Shown piece by piece: positions 54,568 to 64,000 of a DNA stretch of 64,000 nucleotides. Both the position numbers and the translations under genes were made by a program. Location: assembly GCF_022819085.1 (NCBI RefSeq), contig NZ_JALHAG010000004.1:556837-620836 (forward strand), given 5' to 3'. Position 1 is the stretch's first letter. Each line of letters starts with the position of its first letter. The DNA comes from Planococcus ruber. GTDB lineage: Bacteria; Bacillota; Bacilli; Bacillales_A; Planococcaceae. A model generated the notes under the pieces. That model searched no databases. It worked only from the letters and a program-made list of their open reading frames with translations, and had not been told where the DNA came from.

Positions 54568-55914
54568 TTGGAACACTTAGACGAACTATGGTCAAGTGTC
54601 TTAGCCCAAGTTGAAACCAAAATCTCCAAACCGAGTTTTGAAACTTGGTTGAAATCGACAAAACTTTTATCTTATCAGAATGAGACAGTCACAATTTCAG
54701 CACCTAATTCGTTTGCACGTGATTGGTTGGAAAACCATTACGTGCATTTAATTACTGGAATCTTATCAGACCTTACTGGTGACGATCTGCTGATAAAATT
54801 TGTCGTGCCCAAAGATCAAGATATGGATGATTTTCAACTTCCTGCACCTCGCGTTAAACCCGGCCAGAATGAGCATCAGGAATTTCTTCCTGGCATGCTG
54901 AATCCAAAATACACATTCGATACGTTTGTTATTGGATCCGGGAACCGCTTTGCCCACGCTGCATCACTCGCCGTGGCCGAAGCGCCGGCGAAAGCGTATA
55001 ATCCGCTGTTTATCTACGGGGGAGTAGGTTTAGGCAAGACACATTTAATGCATGCAATTGGACATTACGTCCTCGAACACAACCCCGATGCCAAAGTGGT
55101 TTATTTGTCATCTGAAAAATTCACGAATGAGTTCATCAACTCGATCCGTGACAACCAAACCGTCGATTTCCGCAATAAATACCGGAGCGTCGATATTCTT
55201 TTGATCGATGATATTCAATTTTTGGCAGGCAAAGAGCAAACGCAGGAAGAATTCTTCCATACGTTCAACACGCTCCATGAAGAATCCAAGCAAATCATCA
55301 TCTCAAGTGACCGCCCTCCAAAAGAAATTCCAACTTTGGAAGATCGGCTTAGATCCCGCTTTGAATGGGGCCTTATTACCGATATCACACCGCCGGATCT
55401 GGAGACGCGCATTGCAATTCTCCGCAAAAAAGCGAAAGCGGACGGTTTGGATATTCCAAACGACGTGATGACTTATATTGCTAACTCGATCGATTCGAAT
55501 ATTCGTGAATTGGAAGGGGCTTTGATCCGTGTAGTGGCGTATTCTTCCTTGATCAACCGGGATATGAGTGCCGAACTTGCGGCCGAAGCCTTAAAAGACA
55601 TCATGCCGAACTCAAAACCGAAAGTCATTACGATTTTGGACATCCAAAACGCTGTCGGCAGCCAGTTCAACGTAAAATTGGAAGATTTTAAAACGAAGCG
55701 CCGGACAAAAGATATTGCTTATCCACGCCAAGTCGCCATGTATTTGTCGAGGGAAATGACCGATTTTTCTCTGCCTAAAATCGGGGAAGAATTCGGTGGG
55801 CGAGATCATACGACGGTGATCCATGCGCATGAAAAGATTTCTACGATGCTAAAGGACGATCAGCAGCTTCAGCAAGATGTAAAAGAAATTCGAAACGCGC
55901 TTGGCAAAGGGTAA
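54568..55914 (+). CDS. dnaA: Chromosomal replication initiator DnaA
   Basis: This 448-residue AAA+ initiator has domain I (1-85, [20 protein letters not shown]), linker II (about 86-115), AAA+ domain III (Walker [21 protein letters not shown], Walker [11 protein letters not shown], sensor [12 protein letters not shown]) and DNA-binding domain IV (about 355-448, [32 protein letters not shown]). The start is a TTG at 54568, eight bases after AAAGGAG, which gives the usual N-terminus; a frame further upstream runs through DnaA boxes and is not coding. It is flanked on both sides by DnaA-box clusters and is presumably self-repressed. Confidence 0.97.
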   Translation: MEHLDELWSSVLAQVETKISKPSFETWLKSTKLLSYQNETVTISAPNSFARDWLENHYVHLITGILSDLTGDDLLIKFVVPKDQDMDDFQLPAPRVKPGQNEHQEFLPGMLNPKYTFDTFVIGSGNRFAHAASLAVAEAPAKAYNPLFIYGGVGLGKTHLMHAIGHYVLEHNPDAKVVYLSSEKFTNEFINSIRDNQTVDFRNKYRSVDILLIDDIQFLAGKEQTQEEFFHTFNTLHEESKQIIISSDRPPKEIPTLEDRLRSRFEWGLITDITPPDLETRIAILRKKAKADGLDIPNDVMTYIANSIDSNIRELEGALIRVVAYSSLINRDMSAELAAEALKDIMPNSKPKVITILDIQNAVGSQFNVKLEDFKTKRRTKDIAYPRQVAMYLSREMTDFSLPKIGEEFGGRDHTTVIHAHEKISTMLKDDQQLQQDVKEIRNALGKG

Positions 55915-56085
55915 TTCCGCTTGTGGATAACCCGATAAGTTACAAAGCAGTTTATGCACATTCTGTCTACATGTGGATAAGCTGCTTTTATTCACTATTT
56001 CAGGGTTATCCACATATTCACAACCCCTACTACTATTATTACTTTAAAGATCTAAATAAAATATATATATAAGCGAGGTTCCATA
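55915..56085. other. oriC: oriC, downstream cluster with DnaA-trio and unwinding region
   Basis: This 171-base gap holds perfect DnaA boxes at 55922-55930, 55972-55980 and 56006-56014, with a variant TTATGCACA at 55952. The last box is followed after a short spacer by CTACTACTATTATTAC (56026-56042), a DnaA-trio-like repeat. Then comes the AT tract TAAATAAAATATATATATAA. This is the layout of the B. subtilis unwinding site (incC). Confidence 0.9.
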
Positions 56086-57222
56086 ATGAAATTTGAGATA
56101 AAGCGTGAACGTTTAGTTGAAGGTTTAAATGATGTAATGAAAGCAGTCAGTTCAAAAACAACGATTCCGATTTTGACCGGGATCAAAATGGATGTCTCAT
56201 CAGAAGGGATGCGTTTAACAGGAAGCGATTCAGACATCACGATTCAGACGTTTATTCCAGCGGAAGAGGATGGCGAGCAGATCATTGGGGTTTCCCAAGG
56301 AGGAAGCATCGTGCTTCAAGCGAAAGTATTCGGTGAAATCATCCGGAAACTGCCGACCAATGAAGTCGAAGTGGAGATTACAGGAAATTTCCAAACGCAT
56401 ATCCGTTCCGGCAAATCCGAGTTCCATTTAATCGGCCTGGATGCGATGGATTATCCACAATTGCCGGATATCCAAGACGACCGTTTGTTTTCAATTCCTG
56501 CAGATCTGTTGAAAACCATCAACAGAGAAACGGTTTTTGCCGTTTCAAGTTCTGAAACGCGTCCGGTATTAACAGGCGTACACTGGGAAGTAAAAGACGG
56601 GGAACTGGTTTGTGTAGCAACGGACAGCCACCGTTTGGCTCGCCGCAAAACAAAATTGGAAACTCTGCCAGAAGGCGAATACAGTGTCGTTATTCCCGGG
56701 AAGAGTTTAAACGAGTTGAACAAAATCCTTGATGACACGTCAGAGCCGGTCGAAATCGTCATGACCAACCAGCAAGTCCTGTTCAAATCCAAACATATTT
56801 TATTTTTCTCCCGTTTGTTAGAAGGAAATTATCCGGATACTTCACGCCTAATTCCTTCCGAATACAAAACGGAAGTTGTCGTAAATGGCCGTTCGTTATT
56901 GCAAGCGATTGACCGTGCTTCTTTATTGGCACGCGAAGAGCGCAATAATGTGGTCCGTTTCTCGACAAATGCCGGCAATGAAGTGGAAGTTTCTTCTAAC
57001 TCACCGGAAGTCGGTAAAGTAGAAGAGCAGCTGCAGGCGCAAAACATTGAAGGGGAAGAGTTGAAAATCTCTTTCAGCGCGAAATTCATGATGGATGCGT
57101 TAAAAGCGATTGATGGACAAGATGTCTTGATCCAATTCACAGGCGCTATGCGTCCGTTCATTTTGAAATCAGCATTGGACGACTCAATTTTGCAGCTGAT
57201 TCTTCCTGTCCGGACCTATTAA
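56086..57222 (+). CDS. dnaN: DNA polymerase III beta sliding clamp
   Basis: This 378-residue clamp has three topologically similar domains (about 1-125, 128-250, 251-378). MKFEIKRERLVEGLNDVMKAV, PILTGIKMD, DSHRLARRKTKL, PGKSLNELNKIL and the C-terminal QFTGAMRPFILKS..LILPVRTY are typical; the last residues help form the partner-binding pocket. It tethers polymerases to DNA. AGCGAGG precedes the ATG. A terminator follows. Confidence 0.97.
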   Translation: MKFEIKRERLVEGLNDVMKAVSSKTTIPILTGIKMDVSSEGMRLTGSDSDITIQTFIPAEEDGEQIIGVSQGGSIVLQAKVFGEIIRKLPTNEVEVEITGNFQTHIRSGKSEFHLIGLDAMDYPQLPDIQDDRLFSIPADLLKTINRETVFAVSSSETRPVLTGVHWEVKDGELVCVATDSHRLARRKTKLETLPEGEYSVVIPGKSLNELNKILDDTSEPVEIVMTNQQVLFKSKHILFFSRLLEGNYPDTSRLIPSEYKTEVVVNGRSLLQAIDRASLLAREERNNVVRFSTNAGNEVEVSSNSPEVGKVEEQLQAQNIEGEELKISFSAKFMMDALKAIDGQDVLIQFTGAMRPFILKSALDDSILQLILPVRTY

Positions 57223-57240
57223 ATTTGAAAAGCACCCTCG

Positions 57241-57268
57241 AGGATAGCCTATATGGCTATCCTTTTTA
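57241..57268 (+). terminator. Terminator after dnaN
   Basis: GGATAGCC and GGCTATCC with a five-base loop, then CTTTTTAC, 19 bases past the dnaN stop. It is probably partial since yaaA-recF are only 60 bases further. Confidence 0.75.
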
Positions 57269-57270
57269 CT

Positions 57271-57292
57271 TTTTACCCTAAATAGGGTAAAA
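57271..57292. repeat. 22-bp inverted repeat upstream of yaaA-recF
   Basis: TTTTACCCTA, a two-base centre, TAGGGTAAAA: perfect 10-bp arms. The right arm contains TAAAAT, which could be a -10 hexamer, so the repeat may overlap a promoter for yaaA-recF and act as an operator. Confidence 0.5.
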
Positions 57293-57329
57293 TAGAGGGA
57301 TAGACTACGAATCGAAGGATGAGTGCATT

Positions 57330-57569
57330 TTGAAGGAAATCGGAATTGAAACAGAATACATCACTTTAGGCCAATTGCTGAAAATGACCGATACCATTAG
57401 TTCGGGCGGAATGGCCAAGTGGTTTTTGAGTGAACATGAAGTGTTTGTAAACGGGGAAGCGGAAGATCGCAGAGGCCGGAAACTTCGTCCAGAAGACACC
57501 GTGGCGATTCCGGAAGTTGGGGAGTTTCGTATCGTTGTCGCTGAAGGCATGAGCTTCGATGCGGATTGA
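57330..57569 (+). CDS. yaaA: S4-domain RNA-binding protein YaaA
   Basis: This 79-residue S4 domain protein reads [49 protein letters not shown] in pieces: [22 protein letters not shown] and RRGRKLRP. It is the RlbA-like protein conserved between dnaN and recF, associated with 50S assembly in Bacillus. The start is TTG 57330 behind AAGGATGAG. It overlaps recF by 11 bases. Confidence 0.93.
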   Translation: MKEIGIETEYITLGQLLKMTDTISSGGMAKWFLSEHEVFVNGEAEDRRGRKLRPEDTVAIPEVGEFRIVVAEGMSFDAD

Positions 57570-58671
57570 CCGTCTCGAACTATTAAATTACCGCAACTAT
57601 GAAAACTTGGAATTGTCGTTTTCACCGGAGATTAATGTATTCATCGGTGAAAATGCCCAAGGAAAAACCAATATCATGGAATCGCTGTATGTTTTATCCA
57701 TGGCAAAGTCCCACCGTACGTCAAATGATAAAGAATTGATACGCTGGGAAGCCGAATATGGTAAAATAAAGGCTGATGTGCACCGTAAATACGGCAAATT
57801 GCCTTTAGAAATAACTTTGTCAAAAAAAGGCAAAAAGGCGAAAGTCAATCATTTAGAGCAGCGGCGGCTTAGTGATTATATCGGTCAGTTGAATGTAGTC
57901 ATGTTTGCTCCTGAAGATCTCAATTTGGTCAAAGGCAGCCCTCAAGTACGGCGGCGATTCATCGATATGGAAATTGGCCAGATTTCTCCTGTCTATTTGC
58001 ATGATCTATTGATTTATCAAAAGCTTTTAAAGCAAAGAAATCATATATTAAAGCAGCATTACGGCAAACAAGCGATTAGTGACGTGATGTTTGACGTCTA
58101 TACCGAGCAGTTTATTGAAGCTGCCGTTAAAATTATCCGAAAAAGGTATCAGTTCATGGATTTATTGCAAAAATGGGCAGAACCGATCCATCACGGCATT
58201 TCCCGCGGGCTGGAACAACTTCAAATCCGCTATCAACCGATCAGCGGTTTAAAGCCCGAATGGACGCCTGAAGAAATGGCGTCTTTTTTAGAGCAGAAAC
58301 TGGCAGAATTAAGAAAACGGGAAATCGAACGGGGGTCTACGCTTGTCGGTCCGCACCGGGATGAATTGCAGTTTTTCGTTAATGGCTACGATGTCCAAAC
58401 CTATGGCTCTCAAGGCCAGCAGCGGACAACAGCCTTATCGCTAAAACTTGCAGAAATCGAATTGATCAAACAAGAAGTCGGAGAAGCGCCCGTCCTGTTA
58501 TTGGATGATGTGTTGTCCGAACTGGATGATTACCGCCAATCCCATTTGTTGAATACGATCAAAGGGTCGGTCCAAACGTTTGTTACCACGACCAGCGTTG
58601 AAGGCATCCATCATGAAACCATCCAAAATGCCTTGCTTTTCGAAGTATCGAAAGGGACCGTTAAGGAGTGA
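57559..58671 (+). CDS. recF: DNA replication and repair protein RecF
   Basis: This 370-residue SMC-like ATPase has Walker [17 protein letters not shown], signature [18 protein letters not shown] and Walker [18 protein letters not shown]. The helical insert is of usual length. It loads RecA at gaps with RecO and RecR. Its ATG lies inside yaaA, so it is translationally coupled. Its last codons carry the AAGGAG that seems to serve remB. Confidence 0.97.
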   Translation: MRIDRLELLNYRNYENLELSFSPEINVFIGENAQGKTNIMESLYVLSMAKSHRTSNDKELIRWEAEYGKIKADVHRKYGKLPLEITLSKKGKKAKVNHLEQRRLSDYIGQLNVVMFAPEDLNLVKGSPQVRRRFIDMEIGQISPVYLHDLLIYQKLLKQRNHILKQHYGKQAISDVMFDVYTEQFIEAAVKIIRKRYQFMDLLQKWAEPIHHGISRGLEQLQIRYQPISGLKPEWTPEEMASFLEQKLAELRKREIERGSTLVGPHRDELQFFVNGYDVQTYGSQGQQRTTALSLKLAEIELIKQEVGEAPVLLLDDVLSELDDYRQSHLLNTIKGSVQTFVTTTSVEGIHHETIQNALLFEVSKGTVKE

Positions 58672-58677
58672 ACGCTC

Positions 58678-60863
<2,186 letters not shown>

Positions 60864-60893
60864 GTGATGTAGAGTTGAGAGGAGGCTGCGGAT

Positions 60894-63476
60894 ATGGCTG
60901 AACGGCCTAGCAGTGGTGTTGAAGAAATAAATATAAGCACGGAGATGCGGACCTCATTCTTGGATTATGCGATGAGTGTTATCGTTTCCCGCGCTTTACC
61001 GGATGTGCGAGATGGGCTAAAACCTGTTCATCGCCGCATCCTTTATGCAATGCATGATTTAGGGATTACTTCAGATAAAGCTTATAAAAAATCAGCGCGT
61101 ATCGTCGGAGATGTTATTGGTAAATACCATCCTCACGGAGATACAGCTGTTTACGAAACCATGGTACGGATGGCGCAGGATTTCAGTTATCGTTATATGC
61201 TGGTAGACGGCCACGGAAACTTCGGATCGGTGGACGGGGATGCAGCAGCAGCTATGCGTTATACTGAATCAAAGATGTCAAAAATTTCCATGGAATTATT
61301 GCGTGATTTGAATAAAAACACAATTGACTATCGCGACAACTACGATGGCCAAGAAAAAGAACCGATTGTTTTGCCGAGCCGATTCCCGAATTTATTGGTG
61401 AACGGAACTTCAGGGATTGCTGTTGGTATGGCAACCAATATTCCGCCGCATCACTTAGGTGAAACCATTGACGGCGTCTTGGCATTGGCGGAAAATCCAG
61501 CCATTACAACGGAAGAATTGATGGAATTCATCCCGGGCCCGGATTTCCCGACAGGCGGGATCATTCTAGGGCGCAGCGGAATCCGCCGAGCTTACGAGAC
61601 AGGCCGCGGTTCAATCATGATCCGTTCGGTCATTGATATTGAAACTAAACCAAACGGCAAGGAAGTCATTATCGTAAACGAACTTCCTTACCAGGTGAAT
61701 AAAGCCCGCTTGATCGAAAAAATTGCGGAACTTGTGCGTGACAAGAAAATTGATGGCATTACGGATTTGCGCGATGAATCGGACCGCAACGGAATGCGCA
61801 TCGTTATTGAAGTCCGCAGAGACGCCAGTGCAAGTGTTCTATTGAACAATCTATACAAACAAACGGCGATGCAAACAAGCTTCGGGATCAATATGCTGGC
61901 GCTTGTCGATGGCCATCCGAAAGTTCTTGGCTTGAAAGAAGTTCTTTATCATTACTTAGAACATCAGAAAGTCGTCATCCGCCGCAGAACTCAATTTGAT
62001 TTGACAAAAGCGGAAGACCGCGCACATATTCTTGAAGGTTTGCGTATTGCATTAGACCATATTGATGCCATCATTGCTTTGATCCGGGGGTCACAGACGA
62101 CTGAAGAAGCCCGCAATGGCTTGATGAGCAACTTCAATTTATCGGAACGCCAATCCCAAGCAATTTTAGACATGCGTTTGCAGCGTTTAACAGGACTTGA
62201 GCGCGACAAAATTGAAGAAGAATATCAAGGATTGGTGAAACTGATCGACGAGCTTCGTGAAATTTTGGCGAATGAATACCGCATCCTTGAAATCATCCGT
62301 GAAGAATTGCTCGAAGTAAAAGAGCGCTTCAGCGATAAACGCAGAACCGAAATCACTTCAGGCGGAACCGAAATGTTTGAAGACGAAGATTTAATTCCTC
62401 GGGAAGATTCTGTTTTAACGTTGACTCACAATGGGTATATTAAACGTTTGCCTGCGAACACCTACCGCAGCCAAAAACGCGGTGGCCGGGGCGTACAAGG
62501 AATGGGAACCAACGAAGATGACTTTGTTGAACACCTTCTATATACGTCTACACACGACACCATCTTGTTCTTTACCAATAAAGGGAAAGTCTACCGCAAA
62601 AAGGGATACCATATTCCGGAATACGGACGGACAGCTAAAGGCCTTCCTTTAGTGAACTTACTGGAAATCGAGAAGAACGAGAAAGTTACAGCCGTAATCC
62701 GCGTCGAAGAATTTAAGGAAGATGCTTTCTTCTTCTTTACAACACGTGAAGGTGTGAGCAAACGGACCCCGGTTTCGAATTATGCAAACATCCGTCAAAA
62801 TGGTTTGATTGCCATCAGCTTGCGTGAAGAAGATGAGTTGATTTCGGTCAAACTGACAGACGGATCCAAAGAGATTGTCATTGGTACGCGCGACGGTGCT
62901 TTAATTCGATTCCCTGAAACAGATATTCGCAGCATGGGACGGACGGCAAGCGGCGTACGAGGCATCCGTTTACGCGATGGCGATAATGTAGTCGGCATGG
63001 AAATTCTTGAGCCGGGCGACAACATTCTGGTCATTACGGAAAAAGGATACGGTAAACAAACAAAAGAAGCCGAGTACCGTGTTCAATCCAGAGGCGGCAT
63101 GGGAATCAAAACTTGCCAAATCACCGATAAGAATGGTCCATTGGTTGCTGTTCGTACTGTAAATGGCACAGAAGATATTATGCTTATTACAATCAACGGC
63201 ATTTTGATCCGCATGGATGTGAATGATATCTCTACTACTGGAAGAAGCACGCAAGGCGTCCGGTTGATACGCTTGTCTGAAGACGAGACCGTCGCTACCG
63301 TTGCTAAAGTGAAAAAAGATATCGATCTGCCGGAAGAATCCGAGAATCCAGATGAAAACATCGAGGCAACTCTAATTGAAGAAAGTGCAGAAGCAGATGT
63401 GTACACAGAAGCGGACGATGTAGTAGCTGATGGAAACATTGAAGTTGAAGAAACAATAGAAGAAGATGAAGAATAA
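60894..63476 (+). CDS. gyrA: DNA gyrase subunit A
   Basis: This 860-residue subunit has the breakage-reunion domain with catalytic Tyr123 ([11 protein letters not shown]), then six beta-pinwheel blades from ~500 containing the GyrA box QKRGGRG. The acidic tail (EDEE-rich, about 805-860) is long. In the quinolone-determining region the sequence is [14 protein letters not shown]: residue 84 is Thr where B. subtilis has Ser, while Glu88 is kept. AGGAGGC precedes the ATG, 30 bases past gyrB; the two are cotranscribed. A terminator follows. Confidence 0.97.
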   Translation: MAERPSSGVEEINISTEMRTSFLDYAMSVIVSRALPDVRDGLKPVHRRILYAMHDLGITSDKAYKKSARIVGDVIGKYHPHGDTAVYETMVRMAQDFSYRYMLVDGHGNFGSVDGDAAAAMRYTESKMSKISMELLRDLNKNTIDYRDNYDGQEKEPIVLPSRFPNLLVNGTSGIAVGMATNIPPHHLGETIDGVLALAENPAITTEELMEFIPGPDFPTGGIILGRSGIRRAYETGRGSIMIRSVIDIETKPNGKEVIIVNELPYQVNKARLIEKIAELVRDKKIDGITDLRDESDRNGMRIVIEVRRDASASVLLNNLYKQTAMQTSFGINMLALVDGHPKVLGLKEVLYHYLEHQKVVIRRRTQFDLTKAEDRAHILEGLRIALDHIDAIIALIRGSQTTEEARNGLMSNFNLSERQSQAILDMRLQRLTGLERDKIEEEYQGLVKLIDELREILANEYRILEIIREELLEVKERFSDKRRTEITSGGTEMFEDEDLIPREDSVLTLTHNGYIKRLPANTYRSQKRGGRGVQGMGTNEDDFVEHLLYTSTHDTILFFTNKGKVYRKKGYHIPEYGRTAKGLPLVNLLEIEKNEKVTAVIRVEEFKEDAFFFFTTREGVSKRTPVSNYANIRQNGLIAISLREEDELISVKLTDGSKEIVIGTRDGALIRFPETDIRSMGRTASGVRGIRLRDGDNVVGMEILEPGDNILVITEKGYGKQTKEAEYRVQSRGGMGIKTCQITDKNGPLVAVRTVNGTEDIMLITINGILIRMDVNDISTTGRSTQGVRLIRLSEDETVATVAKVKKDIDLPEESENPDENIEATLIEESAEADVYTEADDVVADGNIEVEETIEEDEE

Positions 63477-63481
63477 TTTTT

Positions 63482-63512
63482 ATCCCACTGGATCTCCCAG
63501 TGGGATTTTTTC
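63482..63512 (+). terminator. Terminator of gyrBA
   Basis: ATCCCACTGG and CCAGTGGGAT with a short loop and TTTTTTC, immediately past the gyrA stop. Confidence 0.88.
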
Positions 63513-63700
63513 TTGGCTGGTTTTTAAATAGATTAAAAGCTTTAGATGATCAAGAAAATTAACGATGTATTTTTAGTCTATAAATAATAGAGAGAAGAAA
63601 AAATGTTGCAGTGGATATTCTTAACTCAAGTTTCTCTTTTAGAAGAAGTTTCCTTCGAGAAAAAAACTTTACTCTTTGCAGAACTTTTTTCTTAAAACTA

Positions 63701-63729
63701 TTGACGAAGTTTGATTTACTTGGTATATT
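63701..63729 (+). promoter_or_regulatory. rRNA promoter P1
   Basis: TTGACG (63701-63706) and TATATT (63724-63729) with a 17-base spacer in AT-rich DNA. Confidence 0.75.
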
Positions 63730-63785
63730 AATAAGCGTCCTCAAAACAACTTGATTGAAACGAATTTATAATTTTTATAAAGTAG

Positions 63786-63814
63786 TTGACATCGAAATTG
63801 AATTGAGATATACT
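63786..63814 (+). promoter_or_regulatory. rRNA promoter P2
   Basis: TTGACA (63786-63791) and TATACT (63809-63814) with a 17-base spacer, 85 bases downstream of P1; near-consensus and preceded by an AT-rich UP-like tract. Confidence 0.85.
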
Positions 63815-64000
63815 AATAAAGTTGCTGAGAAAAAAGCAGTGACAACATGAACCTTGAAAACTGAACAGCAAAACGTCAACAATATCGGCAACGGACCTTC
63901 GGGTCCTGCGCCAACAACTTACTGATCAGGCTCAGCCAGATCAAAGCGAATCGTGCGCCTCATTAGAGGCGGCGATGCGCCAGCATTGAGCAATCAATAC

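Larger units (their letters stand above)
63513..64000 (+). other. rRNA operon upstream region and leader
   Basis: After the gyrA terminator comes about 185 bases of AT-rich DNA, then tandem promoters (63701-63729 and 63786-63814), then a leader. The leader contains CCTTGAAAACTGAACA (63852-63867), a string characteristic of Bacillales rRNA leaders and spacers, and a GGACCTTCGGGTCC tetraloop hairpin (63893-63906). The 16S start (AGAGTTTGATCCTGG) is not reached. In B. subtilis rrnO also follows gyrA. Confidence 0.8.

Noticed and set aside
56692..56705. ATTCCCGGGAAG in dnaN as a Noc site
   Set aside because: Only about 10 of 14 positions match the consensus.
63907..64000. Start of 16S rRNA inside the window
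   Set aside because: The conserved 5' sequence AGAGTTTGATCCTGG is not present; the visible part is leader only.

Overview
The window reads as the replication-origin region of a low-GC Gram-positive chromosome of the Bacillales. Gene content and order (rpmH, oriC, dnaA, dnaN, yaaA, recF, remB, gyrB, gyrA on one side; rnpA, yidC, jag, mnmE, mnmG, rsmG, noc, parA, parB on the other; then ychF, rpsF-ssb-rpsR, gdpP, dnaC, purA, walRKHIJ, rlmH) match the Bacillus subtilis layout. Protein sequences and the accessory genes suggest Planococcaceae, most likely Planococcus or Planomicrobium. That assignment is an inference from recognition, not a database search.

Layout. 1-24 kb is the most accessory part: the end of an NlpC/P60 peptidase, a CPA1 antiporter, an S-layer-homology protein, an ECF S component, malate:quinone oxidoreductase, two 7TM-PAS-GGDEF proteins, small enzymes and acetyltransferases, deoD with a nucleoside deaminase, a rifampin ADP-ribosyltransferase carrying an extra helical N-terminal domain, a DUF1846 protein, a lone two-domain TerD-family protein, rlmH, a CxxH/CxxC protein and a DinB protein. 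23.6-30.5 kb is the walRKHIJ-htrA cell-wall regulon cluster. 30.7-40 kb holds an M23 peptidase, purA, dnaC, rplI, gdpP, yybS and rpsR-ssb-rpsF. 40-44.4 kb has ychF, yyzM, an MscS channel and a DUF554 protein. 44.6-54 kb carries parB, parA, noc, rsmG, mnmG, mnmE, jag, yidC, rnpA and rpmH, all on the minus strand. oriC lies at about 54.2-56.05 kb, split around dnaA. From 54.57 kb all genes are on the plus strand, ending with gyrA and, at the right edge, tandem promoters and a leader typical of an rRNA operon whose 16S gene would begin beyond the window.

How it works together. Core genes on both sides are transcribed away from oriC. DnaA acts at two DnaA-box clusters flanking dnaA. ParA/ParB with two exact parS sites (44812 and 47336) and one or two near matches organise origin segregation. 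Noc-type sites may occur near and in walR/walK. The Wal cluster controls cell-wall turnover and sits next to an M23 peptidase.

Notable points: a remB-family gene that seems to use an AUU start codon; a DnaA-box cluster 31 kb from oriC around rlmH and the CxxH gene; a 21-bp-phased direct repeat array upstream of htrA; a dispersed repeat element with 34-bp terminal direct repeats upstream of parB; and several decayed gene fragments. I found no CRISPR array, prophage, intact insertion sequence or tRNA. I did not find a convincing new multi-gene system.
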